Source: Heterocephalus glaber
Lineage: Eukaryota; Chordata; Mammalia; Rodentia; Bathyergidae
DNA length: 64,000 nucleotides
Reading direction: 5' to 3'
NCBI RefSeq assembly: GCF_000247695.1
Contig: NW_004624801.1
Location: forward strand, 62,001 to 126,000
Of the stretch, positions 11,078 to 22,008 are shown piece by piece. Within the stretch, counting starts at the first letter, position 1. Every line of letters begins with the position of its first letter. The notes under the pieces are model-generated. The model searched no databases. It saw nothing but the letters and a program-made list of their open reading frames with translations, and was not told where the DNA came from. The translations under genes were made by a program, and so were the position numbers.

Positions 11078-11995
11078 TGGCCTTAGCATACCGTAAGTAC
11101 TATATAATATTTGTAATTAAAATTATTTTGATCTATTCTTTACAGGAAAAAGAAAGATCCTTCTCTTTCTACTATATTAACATTGCTTATCATATTTAAC
11201 AGGGAATGCATGGAGCCTAAGATATGTTTTTAGATAACTGGCATGTCACTAACCTGTTATATACTGTGACATACACAGCAGTGTGTGGGAAAGAAATGTG
11301 CTGAGACAAGACCTATCTTTAAAGCTCACAAACTATACCTTAGAGGCAGCCACCTGTAGACTCATTCTTTCATGTCCCTTGTATGCTCTGGGGCTCTGTC
11401 CTTCAAGTGGATACAGTTAGTCTGACACTGAAAGTTAATCTGTTCGCTGTAAGAATTAGTGAAATGATGATTCCATTTAAGGAAAATGTTAGTTTAAAGA
11501 CACGAAATGGTGAGACTTTGAAGTTTATCATAAGCTTACTTACAGCTAGCTTATGATAACATTGGAAAGGAGTTTCATAATAAACATTGAATATTAGTGC
11601 TAATTTTATAAAGGTTACCTTTTTTGTATTTCTCTTGCTTGGCTTCTTCAGAACTTTTCCTTTTGAATTTTCTTAGGAATATAATTTGTATAAACACTCA
11701 AAAATCTTCTGAACACATGCTGCTGACAGGTATGATTGGATACATCTGGTATGGTATAACATATGTAACACATATAAACTTACAAATTCAGGAAATAGAT
11801 TAATTCATTCATTCTCTAGCCAACTAGCTTCTAAATCTGCCTTATTATCTTTTCTAATGCAAAGTCAAAAGGTTAAATATTTGACAAAAATTATAAAATT
11901 TGGAAATTATATTTAATTCGTAAATGGTGGTTTGTTAGATATAAAATGTATTATTACTTTGTCATTACTGCAATAGTGTATGAATAGTATAGCAT
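11078..11995. other. Non-coding stretch containing a perfect hairpin
   Basis: No repeat family was recognised. The only distinct structure is a perfect 12-bp inverted repeat at 11525-11559, listed separately. Confidence 0.4.
11525..11559. repeat. Perfect 12-bp inverted repeat with 11-nt loop
   Basis: Arm TTATCATAAGCT at 11525-11536 is exactly complementary to AGCTTATGATAA at 11548-11559, separated by 11 nt. Pairing stops at the next base on each side. No function is implied by the sequence alone. Confidence 0.85.
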
Positions 11996-12003
11996 TTTTT
12001 TCA

Positions 12004-12061
12004 TGCTGGGGATTGAACCTAGGCTAGACAAGAATTCTTCTGCTCTGTTTCAACCCCAGCC
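12004..12061 (-). mobile_element. ID-like SINE, diverged
   Basis: A T-run precedes 'catgctggggattgaacct', a degraded middle and 'tttcaaccccagc', the antisense ID body. It may be the ID half of a B1-ID dimer whose B1 half is at 12300-12403, split by the L1 piece between them. Confidence 0.65.
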
Positions 12062-12169
12062 CTTTTCTGTTTCTTTGATTTTCTTTTAAATTTAAAAAGA
12101 AGATTTACTACAGTAAAAGACACATTGCCGTTAATTCCCTCATAGTATTTCCCCCTTTTTATAGTTTTC

Positions 12170-12281
12170 ATATTTCTTTTTTTATTTCATTAAGTTTATT
12201 GGTGTATTTAAGGTGTATAATTTGATGACAGTTATTATTGGGAATTCTTACCTTTGCATGACATGTCTTGGTTCTTATTTT
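12170..12281 (-). mobile_element. Short L1 3'-end copy
   Basis: The plus strand reads 'tttattggtgtatttaagg', 'tgtataatttgatgacag', 'ttattattgggaattcttac', 'ctttgcatgacatgtcttgg', nearly the same order as the young minus-strand L1 3' end at 63270-63365. Only about 110 bp is present, so it is strongly 5'-truncated. Confidence 0.8.
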
Positions 12282-12299
12282 TTTCTGTTTTTTTAAATT

Positions 12300-12403
12300 T
12301 TAAGACAAAGTCTTGACAAGTTCCCCAACCTGGCCCTGAACTTGTGAACTTCATGCTTCAACCTCCAAAGTAGTTGGGATTACAGGTGAGTGCTGTGACA
12401 CCC
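12300..12403 (-). mobile_element. B1 SINE, diverged
   Basis: Antisense B1 is recognisable: 'aagacaaagtcttgacaag', 'ccctgaacttgtgaacttc', 'acctccaaagtagttggg', 'attacaggtgagtgctgtga', 'cacccag'. It is older than the copy at 9972. Confidence 0.8.
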
Positions 12404-12611
12404 AGTCAGATAGAATAACTTTTGGAAACAGAAATAATTTTTACTTGAACTGTATTCCCAAGAAGTTTTTACAAAAGCTTATTTTGTAAATTAAATAATT
12501 AATCTGTGGCAACAGGAACTATTAGTCTGACCAGTTGCCCCACAATGTAGGTGGCTAGAAAGTCATCCTATTACCACATTATATGTGTATTAATTTATAT
12601 GGGTACAGTTT

Positions 12612-12722
12612 TGCCTCTTCCACTAGACTTGGAACATTTTGAGGGCAGTGAAGATATTTTCTGCAACTCTGCATCCTGGCTGCTTAGCTGAGTGCCTCCA
12701 TTTAGAAAGTGTTCATTGCCAT
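12612..12722 (+). mobile_element. L2 3' end
   Basis: 'ccactagacttggaacattt' followed by 'gagggcagtgaagatatttt', 'ctgcaactctgcatcctggc' and 'gctgagtgcctccatttag' matches the typical L2 tail 'ccactagaatgtaagctccatgagggcaggga...agtgcctggcacatag'. Confidence 0.7.
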
Positions 12723-12889
12723 GCACTGTGTACAAAGTAAAAGGGGAATTTTGTAACCATCAAGGTGGCCCTGTGGTTGCAGGTGTGTTGCTAACAGATG
12801 CACGTCTAGTACAAAGTGTCCTGACTTACAGTATCATTGAGAAGATGGTAGTGTTAGCAAAGGGCAGCTGCACTTGAGAGGGAGTGGCC

Positions 12890-15800
12890 AAACTAGGGAA
12901 AGAGATGACAACACAGAGACTGCAAAGGAAGGAGAAAGTGGTTCCTTAGAAAATGAAGGGGTGGAAAATGAAGGTGCAGACGCTCTTTTAAGAATATATA
13001 TGAATGAAGGGGAGTGGAGATTAGAGGCAGATGGCAGAAGATAAGAGTTTGAGGGAGTATTTATTTTCTCTTGGATGGGGAAGGCTTGAAAGTGTTTAAA
13101 TGCTGGTGAACAGGAGCCAGTATAAATGGAGAGGTTGATGACTTGGATATGGAATAATCAGTGAAGAGAGCCGAGCCTAGGAGCTCCAGCAAGGGCTGGA
13201 ATTTAGAAAGCAGATGGTCGGTAGGACACTTCTTCCTTTGGAATGGATTGAAGAATTCAGTTCAAGTTAGTTTGCAGACCTAGAAGGAAGTCAAGAGCTC
13301 CTGTTTGCTGGCTGTAACCTCTTTGAAATTGGACAGTATGGTTATCTCTAGCAAATTGGGACAAGTGGTAGGATTAAAACATTGAAGAGTTTAAGAAGGC
13401 TTTAAAGAGTTCTTTGGAGATTAAGAGCTGAAAAAAGAAATTCAAAAGGTGGCTGCACAGGCTCAGGAATGCCTTGAGGCAAGAAGCTGCATACTTTTTG
13501 AGAGATCAGTCTGTAAGATTGTGATTTTCTCCAGGCAGGGAGGAAGGTGACACATTTGCTTTTATCTGTGTGGCTGGAACAGAAAGACATTTGAATAATG
13601 GAGATAAATGTGTTGTCAAAGAAGTCTTTGGGCTGATGAACATGAAAGCCCTTAAGGGAAACAAGTTGGCAAGGAGGGGTTTTATGAAGGGAATAAACAA
13701 ATATTCAAAGGCTCGGAGATTTTGTGGAAGGAAAGTAAAAGAAAGAGGCACCTGAGTGAAGGAGCTAGCAGTTTAGGGGGCTGTGATCAGAGGAGTAAAA
13801 TGGCATTTAATGTAATGAAGATTATATTAAGGTGTGGGAAAGAGGAGCTAGAGAAGTCTGCAGGGAAAGTTAACTGGAGATGAGGGGGTCAAGAATTGGA
13901 GAGAAGAAAGTATGAGAGTTATCATCCATGTGCTTCCAGGATGATTGTAGGAACTGGGCCTAAGAGCTCTGAAAACCATGAGGGGAGACTTGGGAATTGA
14001 GTGATGACAGCAATATAATGGGGTAAAGAAGAGCCAAATGGCAACAACTTCAAAGACTAACAACTAATGGATTTGGAATTGCCGCACGGCAACCTGTGTG
14101 CTCTCTGTAGGCATATCAAGTCCTAGTTTCCTAGGTGAGATGGAGGAGTACAGATAGAGAGTTTAAAGATGTAGAAGAGTATTGTGCAGTGGTATCTCTC
14201 CATGAGAATGGATTTCACTTATTTACTCAAGAAATATATTCCTATTCTGAAAACTGTGAAATCAACAAAATAGAGTAATTCATATCATCTATAAAATTTC
14301 CATTTTAGTCGGAGGAAGATAGACAATAAACGCAAAATTATACAGTCACACATATGCACACGCACAATCCTCTTGTTGATTTGCTAATTAAAGAAGGGTA
14401 TCATAGAGTAAATAGAGTATATATGGAAATTACGTACAGTCTCCATAGGTAAAGAATTATAAACTTAGTCTTTGTTAGACTTTAAAGGGCGTCATATACT
14501 AATCTGAGTCTGGATTGCTGCCAGTGAATTTTGATGACAAACTTACAAAACCAGAAAAAGGGAGAGCTTTCTGTCAAAAGGATGTTTGGATTTATGAATC
14601 TAAGATAACAGATATTTGATCTGCCAATAATATGTTATGAGGCAACAAATTTAGTAAAGAAATATCCAGCAAGGGAACAACAAAGATGGGGTGGAGGGAA
14701 GGGGAAGAATAAGGCCCTATTCAATGCTTCCTAAGAGGAGGGAGGGAGCAACTCAGCACTCAGAAGAGCAGGACATTCTGATGGAGCAGCACCTGAGAAG
14801 TCACGGAGTTGGGTTAGAGAGGTGGGTAACAGTGGAAGCAGAGAGAGCATACATCAGGATGAGGTTAAGTGGAGCAAAGGTTCTGGTCCTGAGTATTGAT
14901 CTGAGAAAGGCAAGTGAATTTAGTAAGTTGCAAGATTTTTCATAATTAAAAAAAGTGCAAGGATTCATCCATTGCCCTTGTTGCTGAATTCCAAACAGAA
15001 AACCTGAAAGTTAGAAGCCTGGACTCCAAAGTTAGGGCAGCACATACATGAATAGCAAGACAATAAATACAACTTTGTCTGCAGACTTTAAGAATGCTGC
15101 AAGGGTCTAGCATGGAATAGTGTGATCTAACCAACTTTAGGATCTAAACAATCCATCGTTATGTGTATTTCCCTTAGATTGTTTCTGATTGTCTTCTATA
15201 GCTGAAACCGCAAAAAATGTCCCTCATTCAATGTTACTTGGGGATCTGACAGATAGATAGTTAGGTACCTGACAGATTGAGGAAGGAGTTATTGGAAGGT
15301 ATCATGGTGCTTTAGTGTCATTCAACTACAAAGTGTTCACTCCTGGGATAGGTGGGAGCCAGGATTCCTGAATGACAGTGGTGGTCATGAAAATGGAAAG
15401 TGGATGATAACCTTAAAAGGAAGCAGGTTAGAGAGTGAAGAAAATGGAGCATAGCCTGGGGCACTTCCCCTATAATTAGCATCACAAAAGAATGCTGGTT
15501 TGGCCTGAGAGCTGAGTTCCAGCAGCACTGACCTTTAGCTGGCAAGCAGTCTGACCCAGTACTGTTCCTTCTTTTGCAGTTTATAGTGGGTCCCCAGTAC
15601 ACGTGGACCTGAGTAGACCTGGGTTAAGTGGGCACTTCTGGCCTCCTGCAGCAGCCAGAAGTCCTCACTCACAGACTTTGGATCTCCCCTGACTAATGTT
15701 GTACCACTGACCCTCTGTTCAGGAGGCCCAGCTCTAGCTTGTTTTCCAGAAGGTCCTTTCAATGCAGGAATTATAATTTCCTAGGACACTGTGAAAGGTG

Positions 15801-16028
15801 AAAGGGTTGATTGTATCACCAAGAATGACATAATAATTCAAGCCTGGGATCACATTTTATTCAACCTCCTCATTTCCCAAATGAATTGAAATTATAACAA
15901 TTCCTTAAAGGACAGTTTTAGAAATGTTGATGCCCCTTCACTTACTTTTTAATAAAGCCCGGTAGGTGTAATGCCAGTGGTCATAGGAAGAAAGGGGAGG
16001 AAGAGATTTCCAATAGTGTAATTTAAAA
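12890..16028. other. Long purine-rich, ORF-poor block of unassigned origin
   Basis: From about 12890 to 14960 the plus strand is enriched in GGAGA/GAAG words and reads like a diverged long interspersed element, but no family is certain. Fragments such as 'gaagatagacaataaacgc' (14328) resemble a mammal-wide repeat phrase. After 14960 the composition returns to average. Open frames here (for example 13570-13755 plus, 14691-14945 plus, 15535-15762 minus) have no recognisable domain, no splice context and overlap one another; I treat them as chance frames. Confidence 0.4.
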
Positions 16029-16080
16029 TGACAGCAGCATAGTACTATGACTGTCAGGGATTAGAATTAAGAAACATCAA
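16029..16080 (+). repeat. 52-bp direct repeat, copy 1
   Basis: This 52-bp segment, starting TGACAGCAGCAT and ending AAGAAACATCAA, recurs at 17780-17831 with only two substitutions (both T in copy 1 for C in copy 2, in the first 16 bp). Flanking sequences on both sides differ between the two copies. I do not recognise a repeat family. Confidence 0.9.
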
Positions 16081-16841
16081 CTTTCTGACAATGGGATCCA
16101 AACTGTTCTGTGTTTCTCAGAGGAGTCCTCACTTAACCATTCTTCAGACTCTTTTTTTTTTTCTCTTAATTCCCAAGAGGTACTATTTATGTTACAAAGA
16201 AGGTTTTCAGTAACCCAGCAGGAACTCTCTTGTACTGACTTCAAATCCTCACATTCTCCTACTGTTAAAAAGGGCAAATAGGGCTCACTTTGGGGTTTTC
16301 CAAAAACTTTAGGTTTGAAAAAAAACCGAACCACAATGGGTAAGCCATGAATTTCTTTTTCGCTTAAACCTATGTGTATTTTAAAGGAAATGTAATCCAT
16401 ATGCTTCTGATTCCTTTACACTTAACTCAAGAAGGATTTCTTAGTTATTTGATGTCTTGGATGTCTTTTGAGCTACATCCTTATGAGTTTCAAAGCCTTT
16501 CCTTTTCTAGAAATAGGAAGTTGCATTTTATGAAATGTAAATGAGGATGAACCCTCAAAGGTCTGACTTCGGTCAGAATTCTGAATGTTTTGGATTAATT
16601 AGAAGCACGCTGTATTCTACTTTTTCAGCGAAATATCAACCCAGGGAGGAGCTTCAAATTTTCAAATGCATAAAGTTGGCTAAACTTTGGTAAGAATGTA
16701 ACTTGGGAGTGGAAAAAGGGTAAAAAAAAAAAAAAAGTTCATTAGAGCACTATCATTAAAGAAAATATTTAAGTATTTCTAAGAGCTACCTTAATAAATT
16801 ACTCTTAAATAAAATAAATCTCAATTGAAACTAAAGACATT

Positions 16842-17218
16842 TAGAGCTAAATGGATGCACATTGAGGCCATACTCTTAAGTGAAACAAATAGGACACACA
16901 TGTGTAAATACCAAATAGTTTCACTGGTGTGAGAAACTGAAAGTGTAAATAAGGATCACAATGTATAATAGATAATGTGACATAGGAAGAAAAGGTCCAA
17001 AGGGGAAGGGGAAGAGGGAAGGGTAGGGGAAAGAAAAAAAGGGAAAGGAATAAATATGAGAATAGAGAAAAATGGAAACCAAGTCTCTGTAAATAGGGAA
17101 GACAGAGGGATGGGGAAAAAAATAAGAACCAAGATATATTATTTAAAGGTACAGACTCCTAATAATGAATGTCAGCATATTGTGTACCCAACTGTACCAA
17201 TAAAATTAATGAAAAAAA
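16842..17218 (+). mobile_element. 5'-truncated young L1 3' end with A-tail
   Basis: Starts within the ORF2/3'-UTR junction region ('aatggatgcacattgaggcc', complement of the 63640 region) and runs through 'aaataggacacacatgtgta', 'tttcactggtgtgagaaac', 'aggaagaaaaggtccaaagg', a G-rich purine tract (16998-17034), 'gtctctgtaaatagggaag', 'aaaggtacagactccta', and 'tgtaccaataaaattaatg' followed by A8. The AATAAA near the end is the element's own polyadenylation signal. An ID SINE follows 24 bp downstream. Confidence 0.92.
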
Positions 17219-17241
17219 ACCTCAATTAAATGAATCTTTCA

Positions 17242-17332
17242 GGGCTGGGGATTTAGCTCAGTGGTTCTGCCGCCTGCCATGCAAGCTCGAGGACCCGAGT
17301 TCAATCCCAGGTACCAAAAAAAAAAAAAAAAA
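17242..17332 (+). mobile_element. ID SINE, full length
   Basis: Sense ID body: 'gggctggggatttagctcag', 'tggttctgccgcctgccatg', 'caagctcgaggacccgagtt', 'caatcccaggtacc', then A18. The A box (TAGCTCAGTGG) is intact and the B box (GTTCAATCC) fits the consensus, so the internal pol III promoter could be functional. A short target-site duplication GAATCT lies at 17232 and 17333. Confidence 0.93.
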
Positions 17333-17339
17333 GAATCTC

Positions 17340-17779
17340 TGAAGATCATTAAATATGGCCTTATTGCTGAATTGTTTTTTTTAAATTTTATGACCTCAAA
17401 GTGAATCTCAAGTGTATACTTTTTCCAGTACTTCACTCTCAGAAGATTAAGAGAATTTTAAGAATAAAGCTATTTTCATGGTTTAGAGAAATAGCCTGTT
17501 ATCTTAGAGCTTCTTTTACAGTAGCAGAAAACTTAAATTACAATAATTAGGGAAATACCGTACTTAATCTAAGGTTTGTCTCTTCTCTTGGAATTTTAGG
17601 AAGAAATTCCAGGTTAAGTGTAACACAAAACCTGGATTTAAATCTGCACCTTTGCAATTGCTTCTTATTCCGCCTGAATGACTTCACTTAAAATCGTCAT
17701 GGGTCTGATTCTTTTCTCATTTCATAGGAAACGACACTCACTGTCCTGCTAAAGTAGTCACTCTAGTGAGAAAGTATAG
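17340..17779. other. Unique-looking non-coding stretch
   Basis: Nothing recognised. It ends at the second copy of the 52-bp direct repeat. Confidence 0.4.
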
Positions 17780-17831
17780 TGACAGCAGCACAGCACTATG
17801 ACTGTCAGGGATTAGAATTAAGAAACATCAA
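17780..17831 (+). repeat. 52-bp direct repeat, copy 2
   Basis: Second copy of the segment at 16029-16080, 50 of 52 bases identical, same orientation. The interval between starts is 1751 bp and contains the young L1 3' end and an ID SINE. Confidence 0.9.
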
Positions 17832-18299
17832 TTTATCTACTCTATTTCTCTGTTTTATATTTTTACAAGAATTAGCAATACCTAGTCTTTACTGATTTAT
17901 GCCATTTATTCATTTAAATGAATCTAAGCCAGTCTCTGTGCCTCATTACCGGAAAATGGAATGGCAAGCACTCCACCACTCTTCTGAATTTAATTGCCAT
18001 TGTTTAAGTGGCTCATATTGACACAGATTATGCACCAGACAATGTCCTAGATGTTAGAGATAAAATTAAATAGAACACAAGGTTTCTCATATGAAGAACT
18101 TCCAATCTACATGGACTGAGAAAATTAGCATATGACTCCAGTGGAGTGTGGTAAGGTAAAATTTGCTTGAGAGAAGAACATTCTCTTCTTCAGAAAATAG
18201 AAGAGGAGGAAACACTTCCCAATGCATTCTATCTATGAAGGCAAAGTTATCCTACTGTCAAATCAAGACAAGAACATCACAAAAAAACTGCTGATCAAT

Positions 18300-18320
18300 G
18301 TCTATCTATCTATCTATATC
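18300..18320. repeat. (TCTA)n microsatellite
   Basis: Four to five TCTA units inside the old L1, followed by a short (AT) stretch. Confidence 0.85.
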
Positions 18321-19729
18321 ATATATATTTGTCAAAGACACATAGGCAAGCCACTCCACCAACATGTAACAAAGATTATATAACATGATCAAGTGACATT
18401 TGTCACAGGAATGCAATGCAATGAGGTTTCCTATCTGAAAAATGAATCAGTGTGCCACACTTATAAAATGAAAGGAAAAATCTGTAGTCATCCCAATTGA
18501 TGCAGCAAGAACACTTGACAAAATCTGAAACCTCTAAAAAACAAGCAAAACACAAGCCACTCAGCAAACTAGGAAAAGTGAGAAACTGTCTCAGTCTAAT
18601 ATAGGGCATATACAAAAAGTCCCAGTTAATCACACTTAATGACAAAAGAATGGACTATTTCCCCAAAGATCAGGAGAGAAACAAGAATGTCTACTCTTGC
18701 TGCTTCTGCCTGATATACTCTTAAATAGTGAGGATAATTAGGCAAGAAAAAGAAACAAAAGGTATCCACGTTGGAAAGGAGAAATAAAATTATTTCAACT
18801 TGTAAATGAGTTGGTTTTGTATATAGAAAATTCTAAGATACCTACCAAAAGATTATTAAAGATAATAAATAAGTCCAGGAATGTTGCAAGGATGCAAGAC
18901 TAATATAGGAAAAAATTAGTTGTATTTTCATATAATAACAATGAATAGTTCAAAAGTGAAATTAAGAAAATAATTTCATTTATGATAGTACCAAAAAGTA
19001 AAATAATTAGTAAAATTAGCAAGCAAAGTGTAAGACTTGCACACTGAAAACTATAATGGAAATCTTGAAATAAATTGAATGATATCAATATTTAGATTGA
19101 CACTCTGTGTACTTAGGCTGGAAGACAATTTTAAAGATGGCTATAGTCTTCAAATTGCTTTATAAATGAAACACAATCACTATTAGTCCAAGCTGTCATT
19201 TTATGGGAATGGAAAAGTGAATCCTAAAATTCATACAGAAATGAAAAGGAGTCCAGAAAACCAAACAATCTTGACAAAGAAGATCAAAGATGCAGGAATC
19301 ACACTTCCCAATTTCAAAATTTATTACAAAACACAATCAAGACAGTGGTGCTAGAATAAAGGTCGACCTACAGATGAACAAAATAGAATTTAGAGTTCAA
19401 GAATAATCCCTTAGATTTAGGGTGAGTTGATTTTTGAGAAGAATGCCAAGGTAATTGAAAGAGTGAAGAAAAGTCTTTTCAAATAAGTGATCTGTAACAA
19501 CTGGATTTCCACATAAGAAAAAGTCAACTTGAACTCCTGCCTCGTACTATATATAAAAATCAGCCCAATATGAACCAAATAACTAATTGTAAAAATTAAA
19601 ACTATAAAACTCTTAGAAGGAAACATAGGTATAAATGTTTTTGACCTCTAGACAATCCTTTGCTTTTTTGCATATTAGACAATCCTTTCTTAGATGTGAC
19701 ACTAAAACTATAGGCAATAGCTAAAAAAA

Positions 19730-19985
19730 TACTGTCACACCTTGGTACTCAATTATTTTGAGACTTGTCAGTTTGGTAGTTGACACATTTTGCCATGAAA
19801 TTTTTGTCCTAGTATATGTCATTTGTTTGTTACTTATCACACATGCTATTACTTGTCAATGTCAATTGCCTCTTGACTCACTACCCTTTGTAGCCAAAAT
19901 CTTTTGCTTAGTACCCCTCATTTTTGATACTCATTGTTTCTCCTGGAGCCTATTAAGGATGACTATCTAAGTAGCACTGTAGATA
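19730..19985. other. About 255-bp unidentified insert within the old L1
   Basis: The L1 reads 'aggcaatagctaaaaaaata' just before 19732 and resumes with 'ttagacttcatcaaaattaa' at 19988; in intact L1 these phrases are nearly adjacent. The intervening sequence begins near 'ctgtcacaccttggtactca', ends near 'aagtagcactgtagatat', is about 38% GC by eye, and has an open frame of 70 codons (19758-19970) with no recognised domain. No terminal inverted repeats, A-tail or clear target-site duplication were found. Confidence 0.6.
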
Positions 19986-20999
19986 TATTAGACTTCATCA
20001 AAATTAAGACTTTTGTGTTTCAAAGGATACCTTCAAAATAGTGAAATGGCAACCCACAGAATAAGAGAAAATATTTAAAAATCATATATATAAGCAGGAA
20101 TGAATATCCAGAATATAAAAAGAAAAGATTAAAAACTCAGTACAGAAACAAAAATCTCAACTGAAAGATAGAAAAATGAACAAAGAATTTGAATATATAT
20201 CTATTTAAAGAAAATATACAGTTGGCCAATAATCACATAAAAATGCTCAATATTTTTAGTCATTAGGGAAATGCAAATCAAAACAGAGGGTTTGAAATAG
20301 CACATTAAACACTAGGATGACTACAGAAATAGAGTGATTGCTTATGATATATAGAAGATGTGGTGATGCTATGCAAACCTGGAAAACTTCATTTTTCTTG
20401 TGGGAATGTAAAATGATGTAGCAACTGTGGAAAGACGTTGGTGATTCCTCAAAAAGTTTAACAAAAAGCTACTATATGATTCAGCAATATCACTCCTACC
20501 AGTAAGTATATCCAACAGAGTACTGAAATTATATGTCTACATAAAATGTAGTACATAAATGCTCATAGCAGCATTATTCATAATAGTAAAAAAGTAGAAA
20601 AAACCAATTCAAATATTCATCAATATATATGGATAAACAAAATGTGGCACATCCACATGATGAAGTATTGTTTAGCCCTAGAAAGAATGAGTGAAGCATT
20701 GATATAGTGTAAGTGCACCTCACTGACATGTAACATCCAGAATAAGCCAAACTGTTGGGACAGAAAGTAGATTGATGTTTGCTAGAGGCTACATGGAGAA
20801 GATGGGGCATTACTACTCATAAGTGGATGCTTTTTGGAGGGCAAGGTGATAGAAGTTTTCTGGAACTAGATATTGAGACTGGTTGCATAATTTTGCTAAT
20901 ATAGTAACAAGTACTGTTTGCATACTTTAATGGGCAAATTTCGTGGTATGTGAGTTATATGTCAAAAATGTAATTAGATTCCCAAATACTTAAAAACTT

Positions 21000-21910
21000 T
21001 AAGATTTGGGGCAATGGTATATTTTTGCATATTTTGGGCTAATAATGTTACTATTCTAATAAAAATACACAATTTTTGTTGTAACACGTCCTAGAACAAT
21101 TATTTTGGTAACATCTCAATTGAAATTGGAGAAATATTTTTAAAAAAGCAAAACTGATGGTTTTTGTTTGCTTGTTTGTTTTGTTTTTTTGAGAACTAAT
21201 ACTTCTCACTCAACATTGTCTTCCTCCTGGGCTATTTCAATGGTTGGACATGGAAGATGGAGAATCAACTGGAAGTAAGATTCTTTACAGTGAACTGGTG
21301 TTAAGGAAAAGTGATAAGGGATCTGTGTATTGTACGTTTCCAAGACTGCATCTCTGCAGTGCCATAGGAAAGATTGCTGGATGTGTGGGGAAGAAAATAC
21401 ACAGCTACCTGTTTTGTTTTATTTTTGTTCTCTTACCAACAGTATTTTTGGATCCAGGAATACATATGTTGACATACAACACTGTGTCAGCTTAGGATTG
21501 TGAATGATGATTAGATACCTGGAAAAGAAGATTTTGGTATCAGTTCATTGGCAGACTAGAACGTCCCAGCTAGGAAGAGTGGAGTTTGGAGTTTTCAAAA
21601 AGAATAGAATGATTATGCCCCCACAAAGGCCACATTAGAGACAACTGTCTTTTTGATTTATGTTGTCAGTGTATTCAGTCTTTTAAAAATATCTGTAAAA
21701 ATGAAACACGGGAAGGAGATTGTTCATGGCATATATAACTTGCAATAGCATTCTTAATATAATTATGCTATTTAAAAATTGTTTAGCTTCTAATAGAAAA
21801 GAAAAATCTTATTTAGTCTTCAAACACATTAGAACATATAACAAGATAACTAGCAGATTCCCTTTGTTACAGGTGTGTTCTCAGCTATATTGTGTTTTGT
21901 AGGAAGCCTT
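21000..21910. other. Non-coding stretch, nothing recognised
   Basis: A (GTTT)n patch lies at 21163-21187. The 83-codon frame at 21244-21495 has no recognisable domain and no acceptor/donor pair. Confidence 0.4.
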
Positions 21911-21914
21911 GTCT

Positions 21915-22008
21915 TTTTTCTTTTTTTTTTTTTTTTGGTACTGGGGATCGAACTCGGGTCCTTGCGCTTGTGCAGCAGGAGGCAAAACCACTGACCTAAA
22001 TCCCCAGC
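21915..22008 (-). mobile_element. ID SINE joined to L1 3' end
   Basis: Poly-T (21915-21936) then antisense ID: 'ggtactggggatcgaactcg', 'ggtccttgcgcttgtgcagc', 'aggaggcaaaaccactgacc', 'taaatccccagc'. The last base of the ID is directly followed by L1 sequence. The B box complement (ggatcgaac) is intact. Confidence 0.93.

Larger units (their letters stand above)
18178..20985 (+). mobile_element. Ancient L1 (L1M-type), 3' half of ORF2 plus 3' UTR
   Basis: The plus strand follows L1 ORF2 from the reverse transcriptase region to the 3' end. Landmarks: 'caagacaagaacatcac' (18264), 'tgatcaagtgacatttgtca' (18386), 'ccaattgatgcagcaagaac' (18493), 'caaatttattacaaaacac' region (19317), 'cttcatcaaaattaagac' (19993), 'gggaatgtaaaatgatgtag' (20402), 'tgctcatagcagcattattc' (20560), and the 3'-UTR phrase 'gttatatgtcaaaaatgta' (20953). 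Numerous stops and indels destroy the frame. A (TCTA)n tract at 18300-18320 and an unidentified insert at about 19730-19985 interrupt it. Confidence 0.88.

Noticed and set aside
15535..15762. 75-codon minus-strand frame in a GC-richer stretch
   Set aside because: Overlaps another frame on the same strand (15318-15602), has no domain, and no splice-site pair brackets it.
17242..17332. Possible tRNA gene (A and B boxes present)
   Set aside because: The body ends in GGTACC and an A-tail, cannot fold into a full cloverleaf with an acceptor stem, and is repeated throughout the window: an ID SINE, not a tRNA.
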